Positions 33,557-42,191 of a stretch of 64,000 nucleotides of DNA are shown piece after piece; positions within the stretch are counted from its first letter, which is position 1; the number at the start of each line of letters is the position of its first letter. Under the pieces are notes generated by a model that was not told the DNA's origin, ran no database searches, and saw nothing but the letters and a program-made list of their open reading frames with translations. A program made the translations under genes and the position numbers. The DNA comes from Planctomycetota bacterium (GTDB lineage: Bacteria; Planctomycetota; UBA1135; GCA-002686595), in NCBI GenBank assembly GCA_016795325.1, contig JAEUHY010000036.1:235215-299214 (forward strand), read 5' to 3'.

Positions 33557-36500
33557 CGCACCACCAGCGCGCCGTCGCTCGAGAGAAGGGTGAGGCACGC
33601 GAGCGTCAAGGCCGCGAGCTCGGCATCTTCGCGCCCGATCAGCGCCTGAGCGTCGCCGAGCGCGTTGCGGAAGCGCTCGACGCCGCCCGCGAGGAGCTCG
33701 AGCAGCGCAGCGCGCTCTTCGTCGCTCGGCGCACGCGTGCACAGCAAGCGGAACGCGCGTTCGAGCCGTTCCTCGCGGCTGTCCGCTTCGCGCGTCGCGC
33801 GCGCCGCGAGTTCCCGCGCGCACTCGACGAAGACCGGATCGTTGAACAACACGAGCGATTGCAGCGGCGTATTCGTGGCGCCGCGCCGCGGCTGGCAACT
33901 CTCGCGCGAACCGGCGTCGAACGCGTCGAGGTTCGGCGGAGGCACGGTCCGCTTGCGGAACGTGTAGAGGCTGCGGCGATGCGCGCCGTCGCCGCTGTCG
34001 ACGCGATACTCGCCGCCCTGTCCCGCCTGCGCCCACAGACCTTCGGGTTGCCAGGGCTTCACCGACGGACCGCCGAACTTCTCGACGAGCAAACCGGACG
34101 CTGCGAGCGCACTGTCGCGCAACATCTCGGCGCTCATGCGGGCCGCTGGTCCGCGCGCGAGCCACACGTTGTCGGGATCGAGCTCGCGCGCGTCCGCGCT
34201 CGCCGATGAGCTCTGGCGGAACACCGCGCTCGTGACGAGGCGTTCGAGCAGGTGGCGCACGTCCCAGGCGTGTTCGCCGCGCGCGAAGCCGTGCGCGAGC
34301 GCGTCGAGCAGCTCGGGATGGCTCGGCGACGAACCCTGCACGCCGAAGTTCTCCGTTGTGTCGACCAGTCCGCGTCCGAACACCTGCGTCCAGAGGCGGT
34401 TCACCGCCACGCGCGCGGTCAGCGGATGGCGCGGATCGATCAACCAGCGCGCGAGCCCGAGGCGGTTGCGCGGCAGGTCGCGATCGAAGGGCAGCAGCGC
34501 TTCGAGCGCGCCGGGCGCCACCGGCTGCGTCAGGTCGGGCTGATCGTAGGCGCCGCGCGTGAGCACGTAGGTCGGCCGCGCGTGCGGCGAATCCTGCATG
34601 CACACGAAGGCCGGCAGCGCATCGAGGTGCGCGGCGAGCGCGCGTTGCGCTTCGCGCAGCGCTCGTCGGGCCTCGCCCACAGCGGGCTCGACGCGTTCGA
34701 CGAAGTGTTCGAGGAGCTCGTTCGTATTCGACTGTGAAGCGGCGTCCACGCCGTCGAGTCGCGCCACGCGTCGCACCTCGTGCGTCGTCAGCGCGCTGCG
34801 CCACACTCGCAGTTCATCGAGCTGCCCGCTGCGAAATCCGCTGCCGCGCGAGCGCGAGCCCACTTCGAGCGTGTGCGTCGCCAGCGGTCCGTCGAGCGTG
34901 TCGCGCACGACATCGAGCTGGGCCGGCGCGCCGTTGACGTACACACGCAGCCCTGCCGCGCTCGACGAGCCGTCGTAGGTCGCCACCAAGTGCGTCCATG
35001 CTCCGACGGGCAGCTCGGCGAGCGTGCGCACGCTCGCGGCTGAACTCGGCCACAGGTGGATCGCGCTCCAGCGGACGCGGCCGTCTTCGAGCTCGAGCTC
35101 GATGCCTGACGCGTCCGCGTCCTGCGTGTAGAAGCCGGCCGCGTGCACGATCGCCGCGCGCGCGTTGCGCTCGCCGGGTTTGATCCACACCGCGATGCTC
35201 GCTTCGTCGAAGCGCCCGAAATCCGCGAGACCGTCGAGCCACAGCCCGCCGTCTCCGTCAAAGCTCATCGCGCCGCCGACCCGGCCCTCGCCGAGTGCGA
35301 CCGAGCCGAGTTGATCAGGGCGACGGCGCTCGGTGCTCGCGGGTTTGCCGTCGAGCGCACGATTGGGCGTGAGCCCACCCTCCAACTCGTCGAACGGGTA
35401 GTGAGCCGCGGGTGCGGGCGTCGCGTCGAGGCTCTGCGCCGCATCGAGCGCAAACGCGTGGCGAGCGGCCTCGCGCGCGCGCTCGACGTCTGCCCGCGCC
35501 GCGTCGACCGCCTTGCGCAGATCGTTCGTGCGCGCATCCTGCTCCGCGTTCGAGAGCCGCACGTAAGGCGGCGGCGCACTCACCGGCAGCGCGTAGGGCT
35601 TGAGCCCGTTTTCGTCGAGCTGCCCGAACATCGCGCCGAGGGCGTAGAACTCGCGCGTCGGCAGCGGGTCGTACTTGTGGTCGTGGCAGCGCGCGCACTC
35701 GACCGTGAGACCGAGGAACGCCGTCCCGAACGTGCCCACGCGGTCGGCGATCGCCTCTTGGCGAAACTCCTCCGGCGTGGAGCCGCCTTCCTCGGTCATG
35801 CGGTGCAGGCGGTGGAAGCCCGTCGCAACACGCTCCGCGACGCTCGCGTTCGGCTTCAGGTCGCCGGCCACGATCGTCGTCACGAACTCGTCGTAGCGCA
35901 TGTTCTTCGCGAGCGCATCGAGCAGCCAATCGCGCCACGGCCAAGCGAAGAACTCGCCGTCGGTCTGGAAGCCGTACGTGTCGGCGAAACGCGCGAGGTC
36001 GAGCCACACGACGGCCATGTGTTCGGCTGCGCGCGGCGACGCGAGCATGGCGCGCACGGCGCGGCGGTAGTTCTCGTCCGTCGGCGCGGCCGCGAACGCG
36101 TCGGCTTCCTCCGGAGTCGGAGGCAATCCGGTGAGCACCAGCGACGCGCGCCGCAGCAGCGTGCGCGGCTCCGCTTCGGGCGACGGCGCGAGCCCGCGGC
36201 GCTCGAGTTCCGCGAGCACGAACGCATCGAGCGGATCGCGAACCCACTCAGCGCGTTGCACGTTCGGCGGAGCGTGCTCGCGCGGCGCAACGAAGGCCCA
36301 GTGCGGCTCGTACTGCGCGCCCTGCTCGATCCAGCGCAGCAACGTCGCGCGCTCGGACTCGCTCAGCGGCCGCTTGAGCTTGGGCGGCGGCATGACCTCG
36401 TGCTCGTCGCCGCTCGTGATGCGAAGCGCCGCGTCACTCTGCAGTCCGCCGGCGAACGCTTCGCGCCCGCCCTCGGGTGTGTCGAGCCGCAGCCCAGCTT

Positions 36501-36690
36501 TGCGCTTGGCCTCATCTGGACCGTGGCACGCGAAGCAACGATCCGAGAGCAGCGGCCGCACCTCGCGGTTGAAGTCGACCGGCTCCGGCGCCTTGGCGGA
36601 CGCGCCGGTCTCGTGCTTCGGCGCCGCTCCCCAGGTCGCACACGCGGCGACCAACAGCCCGAGCGATGATGCGACGAACGCGCGCTTCAC
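33553..36690 (-). CDS. PSCyt1-DUF1549-LamG-DUF1553 large envelope protein
   Basis: The protein has 1045 residues from ATG 36690. A lipobox LVAAC puts a lipidated Cys at residue 17. The cytochrome-like domain has haem motif CFACH at 52-56 with a later MPPPKL; DUF1549 follows with EWVRDPLDAFVLAELE and WLDLARFADTYGFQTDG; a second CARCH in ECARCHDHKYDP is typical. Residues about 430-630 insert a LamG/concanavalin-like module (SIAVWIKPGERN; LDELRVWRSAL). DUF1553 closes with RNRLGLARWLIDPRHPLTAR and RRSLYTFRKRTVPPP. It is probably a surface redox or glycan-binding protein working with the coupled DUF1501 protein. Confidence 0.93.
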   Translation of the reverse strand: MKRAFVASSLGLLVAACATWGAAPKHETGASAKAPEPVDFNREVRPLLSDRCFACHGPDEAKRKAGLRLDTPEGGREAFAGGLQSDAALRITSGDEHEVMPPPKLKRPLSESERATLLRWIEQGAQYEPHWAFVAPREHAPPNVQRAEWVRDPLDAFVLAELERRGLAPSPEAEPRTLLRRASLVLTGLPPTPEEADAFAAAPTDENYRRAVRAMLASPRAAEHMAVVWLDLARFADTYGFQTDGEFFAWPWRDWLLDALAKNMRYDEFVTTIVAGDLKPNASVAERVATGFHRLHRMTEEGGSTPEEFRQEAIADRVGTFGTAFLGLTVECARCHDHKYDPLPTREFYALGAMFGQLDENGLKPYALPVSAPPPYVRLSNAEQDARTNDLRKAVDAARADVERAREAARHAFALDAAQSLDATPAPAAHYPFDELEGGLTPNRALDGKPASTERRRPDQLGSVALGEGRVGGAMSFDGDGGLWLDGLADFGRFDEASIAVWIKPGERNARAAIVHAAGFYTQDADASGIELELEDGRVRWSAIHLWPSSAASVRTLAELPVGAWTHLVATYDGSSSAAGLRVYVNGAPAQLDVVRDTLDGPLATHTLEVGSRSRGSGFRSGQLDELRVWRSALTTHEVRRVARLDGVDAASQSNTNELLEHFVERVEPAVGEARRALREAQRALAAHLDALPAFVCMQDSPHARPTYVLTRGAYDQPDLTQPVAPGALEALLPFDRDLPRNRLGLARWLIDPRHPLTARVAVNRLWTQVFGRGLVDTTENFGVQGSSPSHPELLDALAHGFARGEHAWDVRHLLERLVTSAVFRQSSSASADARELDPDNVWLARGPAARMSAEMLRDSALAASGLLVEKFGGPSVKPWQPEGLWAQAGQGGEYRVDSGDGAHRRSLYTFRKRTVPPPNLDAFDAGSRESCQPRRGATNTPLQSLVLFNDPVFVECARELAARATREADSREERLERAFRLLCTRAPSDEERAALLELLAGGVERFRNALGDAQALIGREDAELAALTLACLTLLSSDGALVVR

Positions 36691-36875
36691 GAGGCGCGGA
36701 ACAGTACCACCAGTTCGAGGAGCACGATGCCCAGACGGACGCTGCTCACGAGCGGCGCGCTCTGAAGGGCGCGGACGACGACGTGGGCGCTGCGCCCCTG
36801 GAACGAAGCGAGGCCGACCGTCACGGGGACGATCGGCCTGGCGTCTGCGAAGACCGCGCGTTTTCGTCGGGAGCG

Positions 36876-37040
36876 CTAGTGGCTTGATTCAAAATTTCGC
36901 CGCATATCTCAGGCGCCTCGCCGCTCCCCGCTGCGTTGCTCCGGTTCGGCGACCTATTCAGGTCGCCTGGAATCCTCGCGCCTTGCGGGAAGCGCCGAAT
37001 CACCTGACATCTGCGGCGGACTTTCGAATCAACCCACTAG
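36876..37040. repeat. 165-bp palindromic repeat, copy R1
   Basis: The element begins and ends with CTAG. Its first and last 40 bases are inverted repeats matching at 33 of 40 positions, and weaker symmetry continues inward for another 20 bases or so. The exact centre is a perfect 8-bp stem, GGCGACCT (36948-36955) and AGGTCGCC (36960-36967), with loop ATTC. It lies one base past the stop codon of the minus-strand repeat-protein gene that ends at 37042, within the 351-bp gap before the PSCyt1 gene; the rest of that gap holds nothing I recognise. Confidence 0.93.
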
Positions 37041-37041
37041 C

Positions 37042-38601
37042 TCACGGCGCGAGGATCACGCGCAGCTCGTTCGTCGAGGCGAGCCCGTTCGACGCGGCGC
37101 CGTCGCGGACGAGCAACCACGAACGCAGCATCTGACCTGCGAGCAACGGATTGTTGTCGATCGGCAGCGCGAGGCTGCCATGGCCGTCGCCCGCGACGCC
37201 GACGCTGCCCGCGAGCTGAACGATGCGCCGGCTCATCGGCGGCACGACTTGCAGCGGGCTGGGCAGCGGTCCGCTGGCCGAGCCGATCGAGTAGAAGACG
37301 ATGCCCTTGGCGCCGCCGCGGGTCTGCGAGAACTCGAGCGTGTAGTTCGAGTTGCCCAGACGCGGCGTTCCACCGCTCGCGGAGATCACCGGCGTGATGC
37401 CGCCCAGGCCTGCGCTGCCGGCGCCGACCGTGGAGAAGAACGCCAGATCCGGCAACGAACCGTCGACGGTCGCGTCGTCGTTGAGATCGATGTTCGTGTG
37501 GAGCTCCACGCCGCTCGCAACGCTGAACGGCGGGTTGAAACGCACGTCGTAGACGCCCGGCGGGACGTAGGTCTTGTACGAGCCGTTCGCCTTGGTCGTC
37601 GCGTCGAGCACGTAGACGCGCGCGTTCGTCGCGGGATCGATGACCTCGACCTGCACGCCCGCAACAGGATCGTCGTTGCCGTCGGACACGCGGCCCTTGA
37701 GCTGCACGCCCTCGACGATCTGGACCGTCCCCAGGTTGAGCGCGCTCGTGATGGCGACCTGCCGCAGTTCGTGCGCGACGAGCGAGCTCGCGCCGCCGCC
37801 GACGTTGGGCGTGAAGCGCAGATCGAACGTCCCGAGCGGCAGGGTGAGCAGCACGTTGCCGGCGTTGTCGGTCTTGTTGTCCGGCGTGTACCACTGGGCG
37901 CCGGTGGCGGAGTCGAACGCGGTGAAAGCGACCCCGTTCATGCTCAGACCCGTCGAGGCTTCGACCGTGCGCGCCCACACCGACACGCCCGGCGGCAAGA
38001 CGATGTCGCCCAGATCCGTCGGTCCGCTGATGTCCATCGAAAGGCTGCGCGGCGCCGCGGTCCAACCGCCGTAGTAGGGCGGCGGGCCCGGTTCGATGTA
38101 GAGCGAGCGCTGGCCGTAGGGCACCGCGACGGTGAACTCGCCGGCGCCGTTCGTGTCGCCGTTCGAGAAGTCGACCGGCTGGCCGGAGAGTTCGAACTCG
38201 AGGTGCGCGCCGACGATCGGAACGCCGTTGGAGGCCACGATGCGCCCGGTGAGCAGCGTGCCCAGTTGCATCACGACCGTGCCGAGGTTGTTCGGCGTCG
38301 TGCTCACGACGACGTTCTCGATGCGGCTGACCGCGACGAGCGAGCCCGGCGCGGGCGGCGGAAGCACGGTGATCTTGTAGGTGTCGTCGGGAGAGATCGT
38401 CGCCGTGAAGAAGCCGTTCGCGTCGGTGAAACCGCCGTTGACGAAGGGCGTTCCTCCGCCGCTCATCAGGTCGACTTCGAAGGTCGCGTTCGCGACCGGA
38501 TTGCCGAGGTTGTCGAGGATCCGGCCGGAGACGACGCCGGCGTTCGCGGCGCTGGCCAGCGCAGCGAGAGAGAGGATCGATGCCAAGAAGCGGGGAGACA
38601 T
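37042..38601 (-). CDS. Secreted protein with multiple carboxypeptidase-regulatory-like repeats
   Basis: The protein has 519 residues from ATG 38601, with AAAGGAAA upstream; a signal peptide ends at AANAG. About four Ig-like carboxypeptidase-regulatory units follow (VSGRILDNLGNPVANATFEV; TGRIVASNGVPIVGAHLEFE; KGRVSDGNDDPVAGVQVEV), separated by DTNGAGEFTVAVP-type turns. The last 115 residues (TPRLGNSNYTLEFSQ; GDGHGSLALPIDNNPLLAGQ) resemble the shared C-terminal domain in layout but have no cysteines. It is probably an extracellular structural or adhesive protein. The 165-bp element R1 begins one base beyond the stop. Confidence 0.8.
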   Translation of the reverse strand: MSPRFLASILSLAALASAANAGVVSGRILDNLGNPVANATFEVDLMSGGGTPFVNGGFTDANGFFTATISPDDTYKITVLPPPAPGSLVAVSRIENVVVSTTPNNLGTVVMQLGTLLTGRIVASNGVPIVGAHLEFELSGQPVDFSNGDTNGAGEFTVAVPYGQRSLYIEPGPPPYYGGWTAAPRSLSMDISGPTDLGDIVLPPGVSVWARTVEASTGLSMNGVAFTAFDSATGAQWYTPDNKTDNAGNVLLTLPLGTFDLRFTPNVGGGASSLVAHELRQVAITSALNLGTVQIVEGVQLKGRVSDGNDDPVAGVQVEVIDPATNARVYVLDATTKANGSYKTYVPPGVYDVRFNPPFSVASGVELHTNIDLNDDATVDGSLPDLAFFSTVGAGSAGLGGITPVISASGGTPRLGNSNYTLEFSQTRGGAKGIVFYSIGSASGPLPSPLQVVPPMSRRIVQLAGSVGVAGDGHGSLALPIDNNPLLAGQMLRSWLLVRDGAASNGLASTNELRVILAP

Positions 38602-38918
38602 GGTGCGGGTTTCCTTTGTGGATGCGTTCACGCGGCAGCACGGCGTTCGGGACGCCCCGAAGCACCGCCTGTCGCGCGACCTCGCCGCACTCCCCGCGAT
38701 TCGCTGCCGGCGCGACGCGCGTTTCGGCGTCGGCGCGGAAGCGTCGGGGAGTTGGACGAGACACGCACCCCTTCGCAAGCGCTGCACCCCGCGCTCACGA
38801 ATCCGCACAATCGGCCTTTTCGCGCCCGTCCTCGTGGGACGCGCCGACGCGGCGTCCGGTTTCTGGATGAACCGCGTTGGAGTCTGGATCCGCCGGCGAA
38901 TCAGCGTTCAGACAAGCT
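38602..38918. other. Intergenic region without recognised feature
   Basis: These 317 bases separate two minus-strand genes. Apart from the purine-rich ribosome-binding site just upstream of ATG 38601, I see no gene, hairpin or repeat. It should hold the promoter of the repeat-protein gene. Confidence 0.5.
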
Positions 38919-41693
38919 TCAGCGCGGCTTCGGTCGGCTGCGAGGATCGGCGGGGTCGCTGCCCGCATCGAGCTCGTCACCGTCCAAGGCGCCGTCCGAG
39001 TCGCGGTCGATCCCCATGCGCCGCTCACAGCGCTTGGGCGTCGCGGTGAATGTCAGTTCCTCGCCCTCCGCGAGGGTTTCGATCAGCTTCGCGAGCGTCG
39101 TCGTCTCGCTCGCGCGATCGCTCTGCACCACGCCGTCGCGCGCCACAACCCAGCCGCGCGAACGACCCTCGCGCCGCCCCTTGGCGATCAGTCCGATCGC
39201 ATCGCGCTCGACGAGCTCGAGCATCCTTGCGAGCTGTGCGGTGCGCTCCGTCGACAACGGGCCCGCGAGGGTCAACTGACGGCCGACGAAGGCGTGCGTG
39301 TCGAGCGACGTTCCGCCCGGAGGTTCGCGCACGTTGTCCGCCGCGCCCCGCGGCAAGTCGGAGCCCGAGAAGCACAGGAGGAACGCGACCATGTCGGCCG
39401 TGTCCTGGTCGCTCTCGAGCGAAAAGGCGCTCTCGTTCACGAAGCGCTCGATCGAATCGATGCTGCCGTCGTGGAGCAGGCCGAAGCCGAAGTGGCTGCG
39501 CGTGCGCGTGAAGTCGCAGCCGACCTTCTCGTACAGGTTGCGCAGCTGCGGCGACTTCATCGAGACGTTCGACGAACCGTCCTGCGACACGAGCATGTGG
39601 TGGCGTTCTCCGCGCGCGCCCGGAGCGATCGGTTCGTAGTGGTCTTCGACCCACAGCGCATCAGGTCCGGCGCCCGTCGGAAGCGTGTGGCACGTGACGC
39701 AATCAACCTTGTGGTTGTCGAGGCGGCCGGTGCGAAAGCGTTCGAGCCCGCGGAGCGCGTTGCCGTTGGGCAGCGGCTTGCCCGCTTCGCCGAAGCGCCC
39801 GGTCGCGAAGTGGCCGGGCAAGGGCATGTCGGTCGGCAGCGTGTTGTCGAAGTTGCGGTACGGATTGGGCGGGTAGGCGATGGTCGCGAGGAAGTCCTCG
39901 AACTCCTGCAGTTCCGCGGGAGTGGGTTCGCGTTCGCCTCCTTGAAGCGTCACGAAGGCGCCGGCGAAGGCCTCGAGCCCGCTGCGATCGCCGCGCCAAT
40001 GCAACGGCTCGAGCCCGATGATCGCCTGCAGCGACTGCGTGGTCATCGGTCCCTTCATCGGATGGAAGGGCTTGAACTCGGCGCGCCCGGGCACGTCGGA
40101 CTCCAGCAACAGCGCGTTGTTCGCGGCCAGGTTGTTCCCCGCGAAGTCGGCGAGCGCGCCGCTGGGATCCCCCAGGTCCCACGCCAGGTGATCGAGGCGC
40201 GCGTCGATGTGGCACGACGCGCAGGCGAGCTGTCCGAGCCCTGAGTTGCGGTGCGTGTCGTACAGGTGCTTGCGCCCGACGCGGATCGCGGCCGGGGACG
40301 GATCGAAGAACGGCGTGCGCGCGATTTCGAGCTGTTTTTCCGCCTCCAGCACAGAAATCACCGCCGCGAACTTGCACAGCACGTAGACGCGTTTGCGCTG
40401 CGCGTCGAACACGACGCCCGTCGGTCCCTCGCCGACTTCGATCGGCTCGCCGATGCGGCGACCGCTGGCGTCGACGACGATCACGTTGTTCGAACCCATG
40501 CCGGCGAGGAAGCCTCTCGAGCCGTCTTCGTTCCACGCCAGGCCGCGCGGATCGCCGACCGACTTGCGGCGCGCCTGGGACGCGATGGAGTCCTTGGAGT
40601 AGTCGAGATGCGGGTTGAGGTCGACGACCTCGGCCGTCTCGCCGTTCGGTCGCACGCGCGCGAGTTCGACGCGCAGGAACTTGCCGCGCAACACGGGCTC
40701 GAAGCGCTGTTCGTTCGTTCCGTCGGTGCCGATCACCGCGATCTCGCCGCTCGCCGGGTGCACGGCGAGCGCCATGCAGGCGTTCATCAGACCGTGCGCG
40801 TACGTCACCGCGCCGCTCTTGGCGTCGAGGATGGCGAGGTCGTTGTCGACCAGGTCCCAACCGACGGAACGGCCCGACTTCGCCGCGCTCGCACCACTCA
40901 CCAGGTGCGTCCAGTCGCCGAGGAAGTCGTCGCGCCACTCGCCCGCCGCGTTCTTCTTCACGATCAGGCCGACCGGAGGAGGCGCAGGGTTGCCGGCGCG
41001 CATCGGCGGCGAGAATCCGCCCTCATCCAGCGAGTTCGGCGGAGGGTTGCGGCCGCTGTACGGACTGGCCTTGCTGTTCACGATGCCGGGCGGGAAGTCG
41101 AAGTTGAACAGCGCGCCGCCCGCGAGCACGGTCGAGCGGTTCCCGGACTCGAAGATCGCGACGTAGACCTTCGAGCCGTCGGCGCTCACCGCCAGCGCGC
41201 GTGGGTCCTCGCCATCGATCGCGATGCGCGTCGGCGCCGCCTGGGTGTTCGCAGTGTCGAACACGAGCACGCTGTTCGCTTGCGAGCAGCTCACGAACGC
41301 GCGGCGCCCGCCGCTGGCGAAGACCACGTCCGCCGGCTCGTCTTCGGTGTGCAGCGTCGCGACCACGTTGCGCGCCTGGAGGTCGACGACGCTGACGCTG
41401 TCCGACACGTGGTTGACGACCCAGGCGCGCGAGTTCGAGAGCGCGCGCACGCTGACGGGATCGAGCCCGACCGGCACGGAGAAGGAGTGCTGCGGCCCGT
41501 CGTCCGTGAGCTCGAACACCTCGAGCCGCGCGTCCGCGGTGTTGACCGCGAGCAGGCGCTTCCCATCCGGCGTCAGCTCGAGCGGATGGACGTGCGGCGT
41601 CTCCCAGTTGACGAACTCCGTCTGAGCGCGCGCCGCGCCGGCGCTCAGCGCGACCAGGGGGGCGAGGTGGAGAAGCTTGGGGCGGCGACGCAT
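38919..41693 (-). CDS. Secreted YVTN beta-propeller/di-haem cytochrome c protein with EF-hand-like tail
   Basis: The protein has 924 residues from ATG 41693, with a signal peptide ending AARAQ. Residues about 30-480 are YVTN/lactonase-type propeller units (PLELTPDGKRLLAVNTAD; PRALAVSADGSKVYVAIFES). Two CXXCH haem sites follow: LACASCHIDARLDH and VDCVTCHTLPTGAGP, each with nearby Met or His candidates for the distal ligand, as in MauG/CCP-type di-haem proteins. The C-terminus has a DRDSDGALDGDELDAGSDP motif, an EF-hand-like calcium loop. It is probably a periplasmic or surface electron-transfer or peroxidase-like enzyme; substrate unknown. Confidence 0.85.
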   Translation of the reverse strand: MRRRPKLLHLAPLVALSAGAARAQTEFVNWETPHVHPLELTPDGKRLLAVNTADARLEVFELTDDGPQHSFSVPVGLDPVSVRALSNSRAWVVNHVSDSVSVVDLQARNVVATLHTEDEPADVVFASGGRRAFVSCSQANSVLVFDTANTQAAPTRIAIDGEDPRALAVSADGSKVYVAIFESGNRSTVLAGGALFNFDFPPGIVNSKASPYSGRNPPPNSLDEGGFSPPMRAGNPAPPPVGLIVKKNAAGEWRDDFLGDWTHLVSGASAAKSGRSVGWDLVDNDLAILDAKSGAVTYAHGLMNACMALAVHPASGEIAVIGTDGTNEQRFEPVLRGKFLRVELARVRPNGETAEVVDLNPHLDYSKDSIASQARRKSVGDPRGLAWNEDGSRGFLAGMGSNNVIVVDASGRRIGEPIEVGEGPTGVVFDAQRKRVYVLCKFAAVISVLEAEKQLEIARTPFFDPSPAAIRVGRKHLYDTHRNSGLGQLACASCHIDARLDHLAWDLGDPSGALADFAGNNLAANNALLLESDVPGRAEFKPFHPMKGPMTTQSLQAIIGLEPLHWRGDRSGLEAFAGAFVTLQGGEREPTPAELQEFEDFLATIAYPPNPYRNFDNTLPTDMPLPGHFATGRFGEAGKPLPNGNALRGLERFRTGRLDNHKVDCVTCHTLPTGAGPDALWVEDHYEPIAPGARGERHHMLVSQDGSSNVSMKSPQLRNLYEKVGCDFTRTRSHFGFGLLHDGSIDSIERFVNESAFSLESDQDTADMVAFLLCFSGSDLPRGAADNVREPPGGTSLDTHAFVGRQLTLAGPLSTERTAQLARMLELVERDAIGLIAKGRREGRSRGWVVARDGVVQSDRASETTTLAKLIETLAEGEELTFTATPKRCERRMGIDRDSDGALDGDELDAGSDPADPRSRPKPR

Positions 41694-42191
41694 CGGGGCG
41701 GATCCTACGGAGCGTGAGGGGCGGTATCGGCTGGTCGCTCCCTCGCGCCTTGCGCGCGCCTGCGGAACGCAGCGAGCCAACGCGCGATGAAGCTCCGCGC
41801 CCTACTGCAAATTCCGCGGCGCCCGCGACGATCCGTCCGTCGAAATCACGTCGCCGGGTGCGCATTCCGAGCGTCGCGGCGCTCTTCGCTGCGCGTGCGG
41901 AACCAAGTTCGAGGACCCGCGGGAGTTCGCGCCAATCGCGCTGACCCCGGGCGCGACCCAAGGCGCAACGGCGAGAGGATCGCGGAAGCAAGTTTCGTCT
42001 GCGAAGAGCGACTGGCAGGCCTAGTGCACGTGTGCTGGCGGCGCGCCTGGGCTGCGCGTGAGCCTCGAACTCGCGCCGCACCCCACAGCAACGCGCCCGA
42101 GCACGCGCCCCACGCTGGCTCGCGACGCGTCGCAGCCAAGCGCAGAGGGCGTGCTCGGGAACAGTGCGCTGCGACGTGCGCAGCTCCGAGT
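41694..42191. other. Long intergenic region without recognised gene
   Basis: These 498 bases lie between two minus-strand genes. Open frames are present on both strands but their translations are arginine-rich and unlike any protein I know. A 14-base match to the 165-bp repeat (41741-41754) is isolated. The part near 41693 should hold the promoter of the YVTN/cytochrome gene. Confidence 0.45.

Noticed and set aside
41741..41754. A 14-base match to the 165-bp repeat (CCTCGCGCCTTGCG)
   Set aside because: The flanks show no further similarity, and GC-rich 14-mers of this kind can recur by chance.
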